Assembly: GCA_035569235.1 (NCBI GenBank)
Contig: DATMND010000422.1
Span: 1-64,000, forward strand
DNA length: 64,000 bases
Reading direction: 5' to 3'
From: JAMXLO01 sp035569235
Lineage (GTDB): Bacteria; Pseudomonadota; Alphaproteobacteria; Acetobacterales; Acetobacteraceae
Shown one piece after another: positions 52,415 through 60,465 of this stretch. Within the stretch, counting starts at the first letter, position 1. The number at the start of each line of letters is the position of its first letter. A model generated the notes under the pieces. The model did no database searches, had not been told where the DNA came from, and was given only the letters and a program-made list of their open reading frames with translations. A program made the position numbers and the translations under genes.

Positions 52415-53226
52415 ACCCGATCCTCCTGACCCCGGTCGATCTGGCTATCGCCTCGGTGCTGATCGTGCTGGACGGCGCGCTGTCGCTCGTCCTGCGGCTC
52501 GGCCTGCATCGCCAGCTCGCCTGGGCGGCGCTGCGCATGGTCGTGCAGCTCGTGCTGATCGGCTTCATCCTGCGCTGGGTCTTCGCCATCGCGTCACCCC
52601 TGGTCACGCTGGCCGTGGTCCTGGTGATGGTGGCCATCGCGGGACGCGAGGTGGCGGCGCGGCCGGAACAGCGGCTTGGCCGTTTCGGCAACTACGCGGT
52701 CGGCGCATCGGCGGTGGCCATCGCCACCTTCCTGACCGCCATACTCGCGCTCACCACGGCGATCCGTCCACAGCCGTGGTACGACCCGCGATATGCGATT
52801 CCGCTCGCCGGCATCATCCTGGGCAACGTCCTGAACGGCGGATCGCTGGCACTCGACTCGCTGCTCGGCGGCGTGGTGCGCGAGCAATCCGCCATTGAGG
52901 CCCAGCTTGCGCTCGGCGCCAGCTTCAGCCAGGCGATGCGCGGCCTGATCCGCGGCTCGGTGCGGCGTGCGCTGCTGCCGATCATCAACCAGATGTCGGC
53001 CGCCGGCGTCGTCACGCTCCCCGGCATCATGACCGGCCAGATCCTGGCGGGCATGGATCCGCTGGAGGCGGCGAAATACCAGATCCTGCTGATTTTCCTT
53101 CTGTCGGGCGGCAGTGGCCTCGCGGCCGTCGCTGTGGTTTACCTTGCGGCAATGCGGCTGACCGATGATCGCCAACGCCTGCGCATCGACCGGCTGACCG
53201 CCAAGTCAAAAGGATCAGGCCCATGA
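52411..53226 (+). CDS. fetB: FetB-family (UPF0014) ABC permease
   Basis: A 271-residue membrane protein with about seven helices. Family landmarks: LRMVVQLVLIGFILRWVF, AGREVAARPEQRLGRF, RYAIPLAGIILGNVLNGGSL, EAQLALGASFSQAMRGLIRG and PGIMTGQILAGMDPLEAAKY. These are diagnostic of FetB/YbbM. The ATG overlaps the fetA stop by four bases, and its own stop overlaps the CBS/BON gene, indicating strict co-translation. Confidence 0.94.
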   Translation: MNPILLTPVDLAIASVLIVLDGALSLVLRLGLHRQLAWAALRMVVQLVLIGFILRWVFAIASPLVTLAVVLVMVAIAGREVAARPEQRLGRFGNYAVGASAVAIATFLTAILALTTAIRPQPWYDPRYAIPLAGIILGNVLNGGSLALDSLLGGVVREQSAIEAQLALGASFSQAMRGLIRGSVRRALLPIINQMSAAGVVTLPGIMTGQILAGMDPLEAAKYQILLIFLLSGGSGLAAVAVVYLAAMRLTDDRQRLRIDRLTAKSKGSGP

Positions 53227-53936
53227 ACGCCAGCGACGTCATGACCCGAAGCGTCATCTCGGTTGCACCCGACGCGACCGTGGCGCAGGCGGTCGAGCTG
53301 ATGCTCGAGCGGGGTATTTCCGGGCTTCTCGTCGTGGACGCCGCGGGCGTGCTCGCCGGCGTGGTGACCGAGGGGGACCTGCTGCGCCGCGACGAATTGG
53401 GGACCGAGCGGCGTCGGCCCTGGTGGTTGCGGCTGATCGCCTCGCCTGGCCGGCAGGCAGCGGATTTCACGCGGACACATGGCCGCAGGGTCGCCGATGT
53501 GATGACGCACGACGTCGTCAGCGTGGATACGGACGCCCCACTGGAGGAGATCGTCGCGCTGATGGAGCGGCATCGCATCAAGCGCGTGCCCGTGCTGCAG
53601 GGCGACCGCGTGGTGGGCGTGGTCAGCCGAGCCGACCTGCTCCGCGCATTGTCCGTAGTGGCGCGTGGCAGCGCAGGACCCGCGCCCGATGACAGAACCA
53701 TGCGCGATCGCATTCTGGACACGCTCGCCAAGGAACCGTGGGCGCCACGGACGACGCTGAACGTCACCGTGGTCAATGGTGTGGTCGATGTGTGGGGAAC
53801 CATCAGCAACGACCAGGAGCGTCGCGCGATCTGCGTGATTGCCGAGAACACGCTGGGGGTGAACAAGGTGATCGACCACCTGGTGTTCGTCGAGGCCTAC
53901 ACCGGAACGGTGATCGAAGCGCCCCCGCCGGGGTGA
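53223..53936 (+). CDS. CBS-pair and BON domain protein
   Basis: A 237-residue protein: CBS 1 (about residues 1-60, VMTRSVISVAPDATVAQAVE, GISGLLVVDAAGVLAGVVTE), a linker, CBS 2 (about 90-145, VMTHDVVSVDTDAPLEEIVA, RIKRVPVLQGDRVVGVVSRA) and a C-terminal BON domain (about 160-225, NVTVVNGVVDVWGTISNDQE). CBS pairs sense adenosyl ligands; BON domains bind membranes or other proteins. ATG overlaps the fetB stop by four bases, so it may regulate the FetAB exporter, though such proteins also occur alone. Confidence 0.92.
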   Translation: MNASDVMTRSVISVAPDATVAQAVELMLERGISGLLVVDAAGVLAGVVTEGDLLRRDELGTERRRPWWLRLIASPGRQAADFTRTHGRRVADVMTHDVVSVDTDAPLEEIVALMERHRIKRVPVLQGDRVVGVVSRADLLRALSVVARGSAGPAPDDRTMRDRILDTLAKEPWAPRTTLNVTVVNGVVDVWGTISNDQERRAICVIAENTLGVNKVIDHLVFVEAYTGTVIEAPPPG

Positions 53937-54092
53937 CGCTGAACGCGCAATCTACGAGGGCCCGAGGGGAAACAACCGAATCATTTCCTGGCGCGCCTCA
54001 TGCTACCTCGTCATGGCCGGCGAAGGCCGGCCATCCACGTCTTGGCTGCCAGCACAACGATCTGGAAGTGACCGTTGCGCCACTCGGAGCAC

Positions 54093-55085
54093 CTATTTCC
54101 TGGCGAAGCCTGAGTCCAGGAACTCCGCGAAGTATTCGTCCGCGCTGATGCGCCGGCCGACTATACCGGCGAGATGCGCCTGCTCGTTGAATGTCTCGAT
54201 CGTGGCGCGGTTCTTTTCAAATCCATAAGGATGAAAATCCGCACCCATCAGGGCCTCGGTCTCCTCAAGTTCCGCGTCGACCCACGGCGAAGCATAGGGG
54301 AACGAACGCTGCGCCTTGGTAAATGCGTCGTTGCAGTGAATGAACGCATCCGTCAGCGCGCGAGCGATCCACTTGTGCCGTTCCCAAACCTCGCGCCGCA
54401 ACACGATAAGATGCTGCGGCGGGAACATGCCGGTTCGGCAGTAGTAGTTACGTTCGATCGCGCGGATGTCGGGGAACAGTCGTACGATTGGCCCGTCGAT
54501 CGGATGGTAGCGGCGCGGCCGCGGCGGGCTGTAGATCGCGTCCAGCTCACCGGCGATCAGCATGTCCGACAGCGCTCGCCCCTCTGGCGCCGCACGCACG
54601 CCATCCGGCAGCGAATAAACGTGGCTGGTGATCTTCGGTTCATCCACGTCGCCGATCCACCACTCCAACTGCTCCGGCTGCACGCCGATGAAGCGCAGGA
54701 AGTGCCGATACCAGGTCGAGCCGCTGGCCACCCAGTCATACATGCCGACGCGCTTGCCTGGCAGGTCGGCTGGCGTCGCGACCGTCCCGCCCTTGCGGAC
54801 ATACAGGTCGCGCGCCGTGAAGTTGCGCAGCGGGAACACCGGCAGCGCGACAAGGCTGCGATCGCCTTTGTCGATTCGCCGCAGGTGTCCGGCCATCGAG
54901 GACTCGCCGCCATGCACTGTCGGATCGTTCGCGGCGCGACGCAGCATCTCGGCGCGCATCGGCCAGGATCCCTCGCGGCCGAGGATCATCGTCAGATCGA
55001 TCCCGTCGGGCTTAACGTCGCCGACGGCCAGGGGCATCACGCGTGCATAGTCGGCACAGGTCAGGCTGATCGGTAGATTGGCCAT
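54093..55085 (-). CDS. 4,5-dihydroxyphthalate decarboxylase-like / ABC substrate-binding protein
   Basis: A 330-residue protein starting MANLPISLTCADYARVMPLA. The fold is that of periplasmic binding proteins, without a signal peptide. Phrases such as GGESSMAGHLRRIDKG, LPVFPLRNFTARDLYVRKGG and LPGKRVGMYDWVASGSTWYR match the Pht5/4,5-dihydroxyphthalate decarboxylase-like group, whose members are often annotated as substrate-binding proteins. The lack of a signal peptide favours a cytoplasmic enzyme or a missed export signal. Substrate not assignable. Confidence 0.82.
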   Translation of the reverse strand: MANLPISLTCADYARVMPLAVGDVKPDGIDLTMILGREGSWPMRAEMLRRAANDPTVHGGESSMAGHLRRIDKGDRSLVALPVFPLRNFTARDLYVRKGGTVATPADLPGKRVGMYDWVASGSTWYRHFLRFIGVQPEQLEWWIGDVDEPKITSHVYSLPDGVRAAPEGRALSDMLIAGELDAIYSPPRPRRYHPIDGPIVRLFPDIRAIERNYYCRTGMFPPQHLIVLRREVWERHKWIARALTDAFIHCNDAFTKAQRSFPYASPWVDAELEETEALMGADFHPYGFEKNRATIETFNEQAHLAGIVGRRISADEYFAEFLDSGFARK

Positions 55086-55131
55086 GCAAGGTCCCCTGGC
55101 TGTCGTCGCGACGACCCAGGCCGCGGCGGAA

Positions 55132-55638
55132 CTATTGGGCCAGCGCGGTGGCAGCCGGAATGGCCGACTGGATCAGCTGCATGGTCTGCGCACGGTCTCC
55201 GGCTGACAGCGCCCTCAGCGCCTGAGAGATCTGTGCCACCGCGGGGTTGTCGCTCGGGTTGCTGGTCTGTCCCATCGGCACCGAGCGGCTGAGCAGGCGC
55301 GTCTGCGCCATTTCCAGCGACTGCTGCGCCTCGCCCGTGCGGCCAGCCTGGAGGGCGGATTGCGCGGCGCGGAGGAAGTCCACCGCATTGGCATTCGGGC
55401 CTATCGCCGGCGACGGCAGGTTCGGAGCGATCCACGAGCGGGTGTCGCCCTGATCGATGTTGCTGGCGCGATATCCCATCGGCATCGACATGCCGGTGCC
55501 GATGTCATTGCCCGGCCGCGCGCCGGTCTCGGGATTTGTGCCAGGCGGCACGCCTTGCGCCGTGATCGTGTTCTGCGCGAGCACGGGCGTGCCGGCCAGG
55601 GCAGCCAGCACCGCGACGGACATAGCAAGGGAGCGCAT
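55132..55638 (-). CDS. Periplasmic protein of unknown function
   Basis: A 168-residue protein with signal peptide MRSLAMSVAVLAALAGTPVLA (cleavage after VLA). The mature N-terminal half is Pro/Gly/Asn-rich (GVPPGTNPETGARPGNDIGT, then MSMPMGYR). The C-terminal half is a helical repeat-like segment (FLRAAQSALQAGRTGEAQQS and ISQALRALSAGDRAQTM), resembling a tetratricopeptide-type hairpin. ATG at 55638 has GGAG eight bases upstream. I recall similar proteins in Acetobacteraceae without function. Confidence 0.65.
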   Translation of the reverse strand: MRSLAMSVAVLAALAGTPVLAQNTITAQGVPPGTNPETGARPGNDIGTGMSMPMGYRASNIDQGDTRSWIAPNLPSPAIGPNANAVDFLRAAQSALQAGRTGEAQQSLEMAQTRLLSRSVPMGQTSNPSDNPAVAQISQALRALSAGDRAQTMQLIQSAIPAATALAQ

Positions 55639-55750
55639 CGGTATTCTCCTTCCCGCTTGTGGCTTCTGAACTTTGGTTACGGACATGGCGTGCCACAATT
55701 GTGGCGAACCAGCGCATCGGGGCGATGAACAATAGTTGAACACCCAGGCG

Positions 55751-56644
55751 TCACCGCCAACGCCGGTGAAACCAGAGCCATTGGTCCGGGTTTTCCCGGA
55801 CCCAACGCTCGACCACCGAGGTGATCATCTGCGTGGTCTGCTGCACGTTGATGCGGCCATCGGCATCGCGGGGCAGCGCGAAGGGACCTTCAGCGGCGAT
55901 GCGGAAGCGGCGGTCCGGCAGGCGGATCACACGTACGCCCACCACAGGGCAATCGAACTGGCGGGCGAGGCGGGCGATGCTGGGATTGGCCTTGCAGCGC
56001 CGTCCGAAGAACGTCACATCGACGCCGCGCGAAAAATGCTGATCCACCAACATGCCGAGATGCTCGCCGCGATCGAGCGCGCCGGCCATCTCCAGCGGCG
56101 CCTGCGCTCGACTGCGGATCAAGCGTCCCATCAGCGGTGCGCGGATGCGTGCGATCTCGTTTGCCACCGCCTTGTTGTTCGGCATGCGATAGAGCACAGC
56201 CGATGGCAGCCCATGCGCGGCCGCCATCACGGCGGGCAATTCCCAGTTCGCAAGATGCGCCGCGAAGCAGAGTGCCGGCTTGCCGTCGTTCTGCAGGTCG
56301 ACGAACATCTGCGCATCGTCGGTGACGATGCGGCCGGTGTTTGGATGGTCCGTGTCGTAGTCCCACAGCCGGCCAAGATGGACATATTCGCCGGCGACGC
56401 GACCGAGATTGTCCCATGCCGCACGCAGCGTTGCGTCGATCCAGGCCGGGTCCTTGCCGGGGAAGGCGGCGCGAAGGTTCGCGCGTCCGATCCGATGCGA
56501 CGGCAGGAGCGGTCCGAAGCGGCGTGCCGTTGCGCCGCAAAGATCGGACGCGCGGTCCGGGTCGGTTCGGCGCAGTGCTGCCAGCAGGTATTTCACGGCG
56601 CGCCCGAGCAGCCGGTCGCCGTAGATGGGAAGGTAACGGAACAC
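55751..56644 (-). CDS. lpxXL: Lipid A acyltransferase (LpxL/HtrB family, LpxXL-type)
   Basis: A 297-residue membrane-associated acyltransferase. The catalytic H-x4-(D/E) motif is HLANWE (about residues 132-137), preceded by GKPALCFAA. Further family blocks: VDQHFSRGVDVTFFGRRCKA and the C-terminal NPDQWLWFHRRWR. In rhizobia LpxXL transfers the very-long-chain hydroxy acid from AcpXL to lipid A. It is the last gene of the acpXL cluster here, as in rhizobia, separated from adh2XL by a palindromic repeat. If that assignment is wrong it would be a general secondary acyltransferase. Confidence 0.88.
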   Translation of the reverse strand: MFRYLPIYGDRLLGRAVKYLLAALRRTDPDRASDLCGATARRFGPLLPSHRIGRANLRAAFPGKDPAWIDATLRAAWDNLGRVAGEYVHLGRLWDYDTDHPNTGRIVTDDAQMFVDLQNDGKPALCFAAHLANWELPAVMAAAHGLPSAVLYRMPNNKAVANEIARIRAPLMGRLIRSRAQAPLEMAGALDRGEHLGMLVDQHFSRGVDVTFFGRRCKANPSIARLARQFDCPVVGVRVIRLPDRRFRIAAEGPFALPRDADGRINVQQTTQMITSVVERWVRENPDQWLWFHRRWR

Positions 56645-56657
56645 GCCGGTTTAGTAC

Positions 56658-56735
56658 GTCATCCCCGCGAAAGCGGGGATCCAGGCGTGAGGCACGGTGC
56701 TTTCGCGCCTGGGTCCCCGCTTTCGCGGGGATGAC
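56658..56735. repeat. Palindromic repeat of the CCCCGCGAAAGCGGGG type, copy 2
   Basis: Arms GTCATCCCCGCGAAAGCGGG and CCCGCTTTCGCGGGGATGAC flank a 35-base centre. It sits between lpxXL and adh2XL, two genes otherwise part of the same operon, and could modulate read-through or mRNA stability. Confidence 0.92.
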
Positions 56736-56741
56736 GGATTG

Positions 56742-57770
56742 TCAGAGCTCGACAAGGATCTTGCCGAACACGTCGCGCTGTTCCAGCCGCGCGAGACCGG
56801 CGCGGAAATCCTCCAGGCCATAGACCGTGTCGATCACCGGCCGCACACCAGATGCGATGCGATCGAGCGCGCGCCCGAGCGCGTTGAGCGGCGATCCGAA
56901 CGAACCGATGATGCGGTACTGCTGCTGGAAGAGCTGCATCAGGTTGATGTTGCCGGCGGGCCCGGATGTCGCACCACAGGTCACCAGGCGCCCGCCGCGC
57001 TTCAGCGACAGCAGCGATCCGTTCCAGGTATCGGCCCCGACATGTTCGAACACCACGTCAACGCCCTTTCTGCCGGTGAGCTTGCGTACCACGCCCTCGA
57101 ACCGTTCGGTTCGATAGTTGATCACATGATCCGCGCCGAGCGCGAACGCCTTCACTGCCTTCTCGTCGCTGCCGACGGTGGTGATCACGGTACAGCCGAG
57201 CGACTTGGCAACGCGTACCGCGATGCTGCCGATGCCGGAACCGCCGGCGTGCACCAGCACCCATTCGCGCGGTTCCAGTCGCGCGTTGTCGAACAGCATG
57301 TGCTCGACCGTGGCGTAGGCGACCGGCACGCACGCCGCGTCGCGCAGATCGACAATGTCCGGCAGTTTCACGACGAGGCGTGCGGGATGGTTGGTCAGTT
57401 CCTGCGCGAAGCCGTCGATATGGAAGCCGCGCACGCCGGCGACGTTCTCGCACAAGTTCTCGCGGCCCCCGCGGCAGGCGCGGCAGGTGCCGCAGACCAA
57501 AGCGGCGAAGGGCACCACGCGGTCGCCCGGCACAATCGTACTGACATCGTCACCTGCCGCGACGACTTCGCATGACGCCTCGGCGCCGACGGTCAGCGGA
57601 AAAAGCCGCTTGGCGAAAGCCATCCCACGGAAGCCCCACAAATCGATGTGGTTCAGACCGACGGCACGCACGCGAAGCTGCACCTCGCCTGGCGCCGGCG
57701 CCGGCGGTGCGTCACGCTCCACCAGCGCGAGCTCGCGATCGGCCAGCAACTGCAGGGCGCGGATCGTCAT
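56742..57770 (-). CDS. Zinc-type alcohol dehydrogenase (Adh2XL-like) of the VLCFA cluster
   Basis: A 342-residue MDR-family enzyme. GroES-like domain with RAVGLNHIDLWGFRG and GAEASCEVVAAGDDVSTIVP, four structural-zinc Cys in CGTCRACRGGRENLC (about 93-107), then the NAD(P)-binding AGGSGIGSIAVRVAKSLG. The classical catalytic-zinc Cys is replaced by Asn in GLNHID, so it may not hold the active-site zinc. In rhizobia the matching gene sits between fabF1XL and lpxXL and is thought to work on the very-long-chain acid's hydroxyl or keto group. Its ATG overlaps the GNAT stop by four bases. Confidence 0.85.
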   Translation of the reverse strand: MTIRALQLLADRELALVERDAPPAPAPGEVQLRVRAVGLNHIDLWGFRGMAFAKRLFPLTVGAEASCEVVAAGDDVSTIVPGDRVVPFAALVCGTCRACRGGRENLCENVAGVRGFHIDGFAQELTNHPARLVVKLPDIVDLRDAACVPVAYATVEHMLFDNARLEPREWVLVHAGGSGIGSIAVRVAKSLGCTVITTVGSDEKAVKAFALGADHVINYRTERFEGVVRKLTGRKGVDVVFEHVGADTWNGSLLSLKRGGRLVTCGATSGPAGNINLMQLFQQQYRIIGSFGSPLNALGRALDRIASGVRPVIDTVYGLEDFRAGLARLEQRDVFGKILVEL

Positions 57771-58288
57771 GCGAGCAGCGTCCCTGTCACGGTCGCCCCT
57801 TGTTCGGTGAGATCGTGCTGGAGATCGATCTCGTCGCGGATCGGAATGCCATGCCGACCGATCAGGGGGATTGTCGGCTTAAGCCCGCGTGCGCGCGCCA
57901 CCGCACCAATACGGATCCCGGCTAACCGGAAGCCGAACCGCTGGTAGAAGCGCAGCGCATCCAGATTGTCATTTGTCGTGGTCAGGCGCAGCAGTCGGCA
58001 GCCGCGCTGACGCAACGCTTCCACCAGGCTGGACAACAACATGGTGCCAACGCCCTGGCGTGGCACGACCGCATCGAGCGTGACGACCTCGGCCACATCA
58101 TCGCACACCCGGTACGTCACGAGGCCCGCATGCTCGTCCGCGATCAGTGCAGGAAGTACCTTGGGCTCGAACAGCTCGTCATGAACGGCGACACCTGAAC
58201 CGCCCCATCGCTCGCCAAGCAGACCCTCGATCCAGACCTGGTCATCATGCTGCCTGGTACGAATCCTGAATGATTGCGGCGGGATCAT
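57767..58288 (-). CDS. GNAT-family N-acetyltransferase inserted in the acpXL cluster
   Basis: A 173-residue protein with the acetyl-CoA-binding pattern VVPRQGVGTMLLSSLVEALRQRGCRLLRLTTTNDN split as VVPRQGVGTMLL (motif A, R/QxxGxG/A) and LRLTTTNDNLDALRFYQRFG (motif B). The C-terminal part (KPTIPLIGRHGIPIRDEIDL) matches the small GNATs that keep this ending. The ATG at 58288 is preferred, giving a four-base gap from the reductase stop; a TTG 24 bases upstream would overlap it. No homologue is present in the rhizobial cluster; its substrate here is unknown. Confidence 0.85.
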   Translation of the reverse strand: MIPPQSFRIRTRQHDDQVWIEGLLGERWGGSGVAVHDELFEPKVLPALIADEHAGLVTYRVCDDVAEVVTLDAVVPRQGVGTMLLSSLVEALRQRGCRLLRLTTTNDNLDALRFYQRFGFRLAGIRIGAVARARGLKPTIPLIGRHGIPIRDEIDLQHDLTEQGATVTGTLLA

Positions 58289-58292
58289 GCAA

Positions 58293-59003
58293 TCAGGAGC
58301 GTTGAACGCCAACCGAGGCGGTCAGCCCGCCATCGACCGGGATGAGGGCGCCGGTGATGTAGCTGGCTTCTGGGGAAACCAGGAATGCGACCACCGAGGC
58401 GATTTCGTCTGGCCTGGCGTACCGGCCGGTAGGTATCCGTGCTTCGGTTAGATCACGGTAGGCGGCGTACGGCTCCAGCATCGCGGTGTCCACGAAGCCT
58501 GGCGCGACGTAATTCACCGTGACGCCGCGCTTCGCGCCTTCGATCGCCAAAGTGCGAACATGTGCGAGCAGCGCCGCCTTGGACGCGCCATAGGCGACGG
58601 TGCCCTGACTTGCGACCTGACCAATAACGGAGCCGATAACGGCAATTCGACCAAAACGGGCGCGGATCATCGGCCGCACGACGGCGCGCACGATGCGGGC
58701 GAAGGAAAAGAAATTCACCTGCAACGCATACTCCGCGGCGTCCTGGTCCATCATTGCCGCCAGCACGTTGTAGGTGGTGCCGCTGACCTGCACCATCGCG
58801 TCCCACGCAGGTCCATCCTCCAGTTCCCGGGCGAAGTCTTCGACCGCCGCGCGATCGCCAAGGTCGAGTTGCCGTGTGGCGGCCGCGGGTACTCCCGGCG
58901 CCGTGCGATAGGTATAGGTGACTTCCATGCCTTTCGCGGCAAGCGCCTGCACCACGGCGGCGCCGATTCCGCGCCGCCCGCCGATCACCAGGGCTCGCGT
59001 CAT
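58293..59003 (-). CDS. FabG-like SDR reductase inserted in the acpXL cluster
   Basis: A 236-residue SDR. Cofactor motif GGRRGIGAAVVQALAAKG (residues about 8-25), catalytic Ser in VIGSVIGQVAS, Tyr/Lys in YGASKAALLAH, and substrate loop APGFVDTAMLEPY. The set fits a 3-ketoacyl-ACP reductase, the missing step among the neighbouring condensing and dehydratase genes. The ATG at 59003 is chosen because an ATG 14 codons upstream lies in palindromic repeat DNA (its product MAGSSPAMT is repeat-encoded). It lies about 175 bases downstream of fabF1XL, with the repeat between. Confidence 0.88.
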   Translation of the reverse strand: MTRALVIGGRRGIGAAVVQALAAKGMEVTYTYRTAPGVPAAATRQLDLGDRAAVEDFARELEDGPAWDAMVQVSGTTYNVLAAMMDQDAAEYALQVNFFSFARIVRAVVRPMIRARFGRIAVIGSVIGQVASQGTVAYGASKAALLAHVRTLAIEGAKRGVTVNYVAPGFVDTAMLEPYAAYRDLTEARIPTGRYARPDEIASVVAFLVSPEASYITGALIPVDGGLTASVGVQRS

Positions 59004-59019
59004 TTTTCTGGCGTCATGC

Positions 59020-59095
59020 GTCATGGCCGGGCTTGACCCGGCCATCCGTGCGCCATCGGTGGCACACGGATGGCCGGGTCAGGCCCGGCCATGAC
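59020..59095. repeat. Inverted repeat of the TCATGGCCGGGC type (31-bp arms)
   Basis: Arms at 59020-59050 and 59065-59095 (first GTCATGGCCGGGCTTGACC...) are complementary with a single mismatch, with a 14-base loop. A half-copy (TCATGGCCGG...GGCCATCC) occurs at about 54011-54034. The element lies between fabF1XL and the FabG-like gene, a second repeat invading this cluster. Confidence 0.9.
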
Positions 59096-59178
59096 GAAAG
59101 CAAACAAGACGGCCATGACGAAACCAAACACCACGGGCATGACGTGATCAGACGATTCTGCCAAGGTGGGAGGGCCCG

Positions 59179-60456
59179 TCACGGCGTCCCCACCACCACA
59201 CATACATTCTGGCCGCCGAAACCGAACGAGTTCGAGATCGCATGCGCCACCTGAACGTCGCGCGCGACATTCGGCACGCAATCGACTGGCAGCGTGGGAT
59301 CCGGGATCTCGTAGTTGATGGTCGGCGGCAGCCTGCCGTGCCGCAGCGCGAGCAGGGTAAAGATCGCCTCCACCGTGCCGGCCGCGGTCAGAGTGTGGCC
59401 GATCATCGACTTGTTGGATGAGATCGGGATCGAGGACGCCCGCTCGCCGAACACAGTGGACGCGCCCACCCACTCCATCTTGTCGTTCTCCGGCGTGCCC
59501 GTGCCGTGCGCGTTGATGTAGCCGATCGCATCCGGCGAAAGTCCGGCATCATCGAGCGCCTGCTGCATGCAGGCGATGATCGGCTTGCCATCCGGTGACG
59601 ACCGCGTGCGATGGAATCCGTCCGCCATCTCGCCGCAGCCTTCGATGACGCCGATAATCCTCGCACCGCGCGCCCGTGCATGTGCACGGCTTTCGATCAC
59701 CAGCGCCCCCGCGCCCTCAGCCATTACGAATCCGTCACGGTCCTTGCTGAAGGGGCGTGCGGCGGCGGCCGGCGGGTCGTTGCGCGTGGACAGCGCCGAG
59801 AGCAGCGAAAACCGGATCAGACTCTCCGGGTTCACCGACGCATCGGTGCCGATGACGATAGCCGCTTCGGCCTCGCCGCGCCGGATCGCCTCGACGCCAA
59901 GCTGGATCGCCGTGGCGCCCGAGGCGCACGCAGTGGACGTGGCCACCGGCGAACCCTTGGTGCCGAAGCGGACCGCCAGGGCCTCTGCTACCGAGCCGAA
60001 CAGGAAGCGCTCGTAGTAGCGACTGAACCGGCCCGCTCCGGCCCCACGCAGCAGGTCGTCGTAGGTCACAGCCTCATTCGCCCCGGAGGCAGCGGCGATC
60101 GCAATGCGCTGCGGCCACTCCATCTCAACCGGTGGCAACGCCAGGAACATCGGGCCGGGGAAGTCGCCTGGCCTGCCGATGCCTGCTTCGGCGATAGCCT
60201 CCTCGATGGCGAACTCGGCAATGCGTTCCGACAACGCCGGCGCCGAGACTTCATCGACCGGCACGAAATCCACTGTGCCGGCGATGGTGGTGCGCAATCC
60301 TGCCACCGGGAAACGGCTGATGCGGCGGATGCCGGAATGCCCGGCGGTCAGTTCGCGCCAGTTGTCCTGCCTGCCGTTTCCGAGCGAGGTCAACACACCC
60401 GTGCCGGTCACCACAACGACGGGGCGGCCATGACTGTCGATGTCGGAATTTGACAT
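59179..60456 (-). CDS. fabF1XL: 3-oxoacyl-ACP synthase II (FabF1XL-type ketosynthase)
   Basis: A 425-residue condensing enzyme with a full catalytic set: Cys177 in ATSTACASGA, His in NAHGTGTPEND (about 317) and His in MIGHTLTAAG (about 354). These keep elongation activity. Also family phrases PVVVVTGTGVLTSLGNG and GFGGQNVCVVVGTP. It follows fabF2XL with nine bases between and should form the active half of a ketosynthase pair that extends the chain for lipid A's very-long-chain acid. The ATG at 60456 is supported by AGGAGG upstream of MSNSDIDSHG. Confidence 0.92.
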   Translation of the reverse strand: MSNSDIDSHGRPVVVVTGTGVLTSLGNGRQDNWRELTAGHSGIRRISRFPVAGLRTTIAGTVDFVPVDEVSAPALSERIAEFAIEEAIAEAGIGRPGDFPGPMFLALPPVEMEWPQRIAIAAASGANEAVTYDDLLRGAGAGRFSRYYERFLFGSVAEALAVRFGTKGSPVATSTACASGATAIQLGVEAIRRGEAEAAIVIGTDASVNPESLIRFSLLSALSTRNDPPAAAARPFSKDRDGFVMAEGAGALVIESRAHARARGARIIGVIEGCGEMADGFHRTRSSPDGKPIIACMQQALDDAGLSPDAIGYINAHGTGTPENDKMEWVGASTVFGERASSIPISSNKSMIGHTLTAAGTVEAIFTLLALRHGRLPPTINYEIPDPTLPVDCVPNVARDVQVAHAISNSFGFGGQNVCVVVGTP

Positions 60457-60465
60457 GCTGGCCTC

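Noticed and set aside
59004..59045. Upstream start for the FabG-like gene giving MAGSSPAMTHDARK
   Set aside because: Those residues come from the palindromic repeat; the SDR fold starts at the later ATG.
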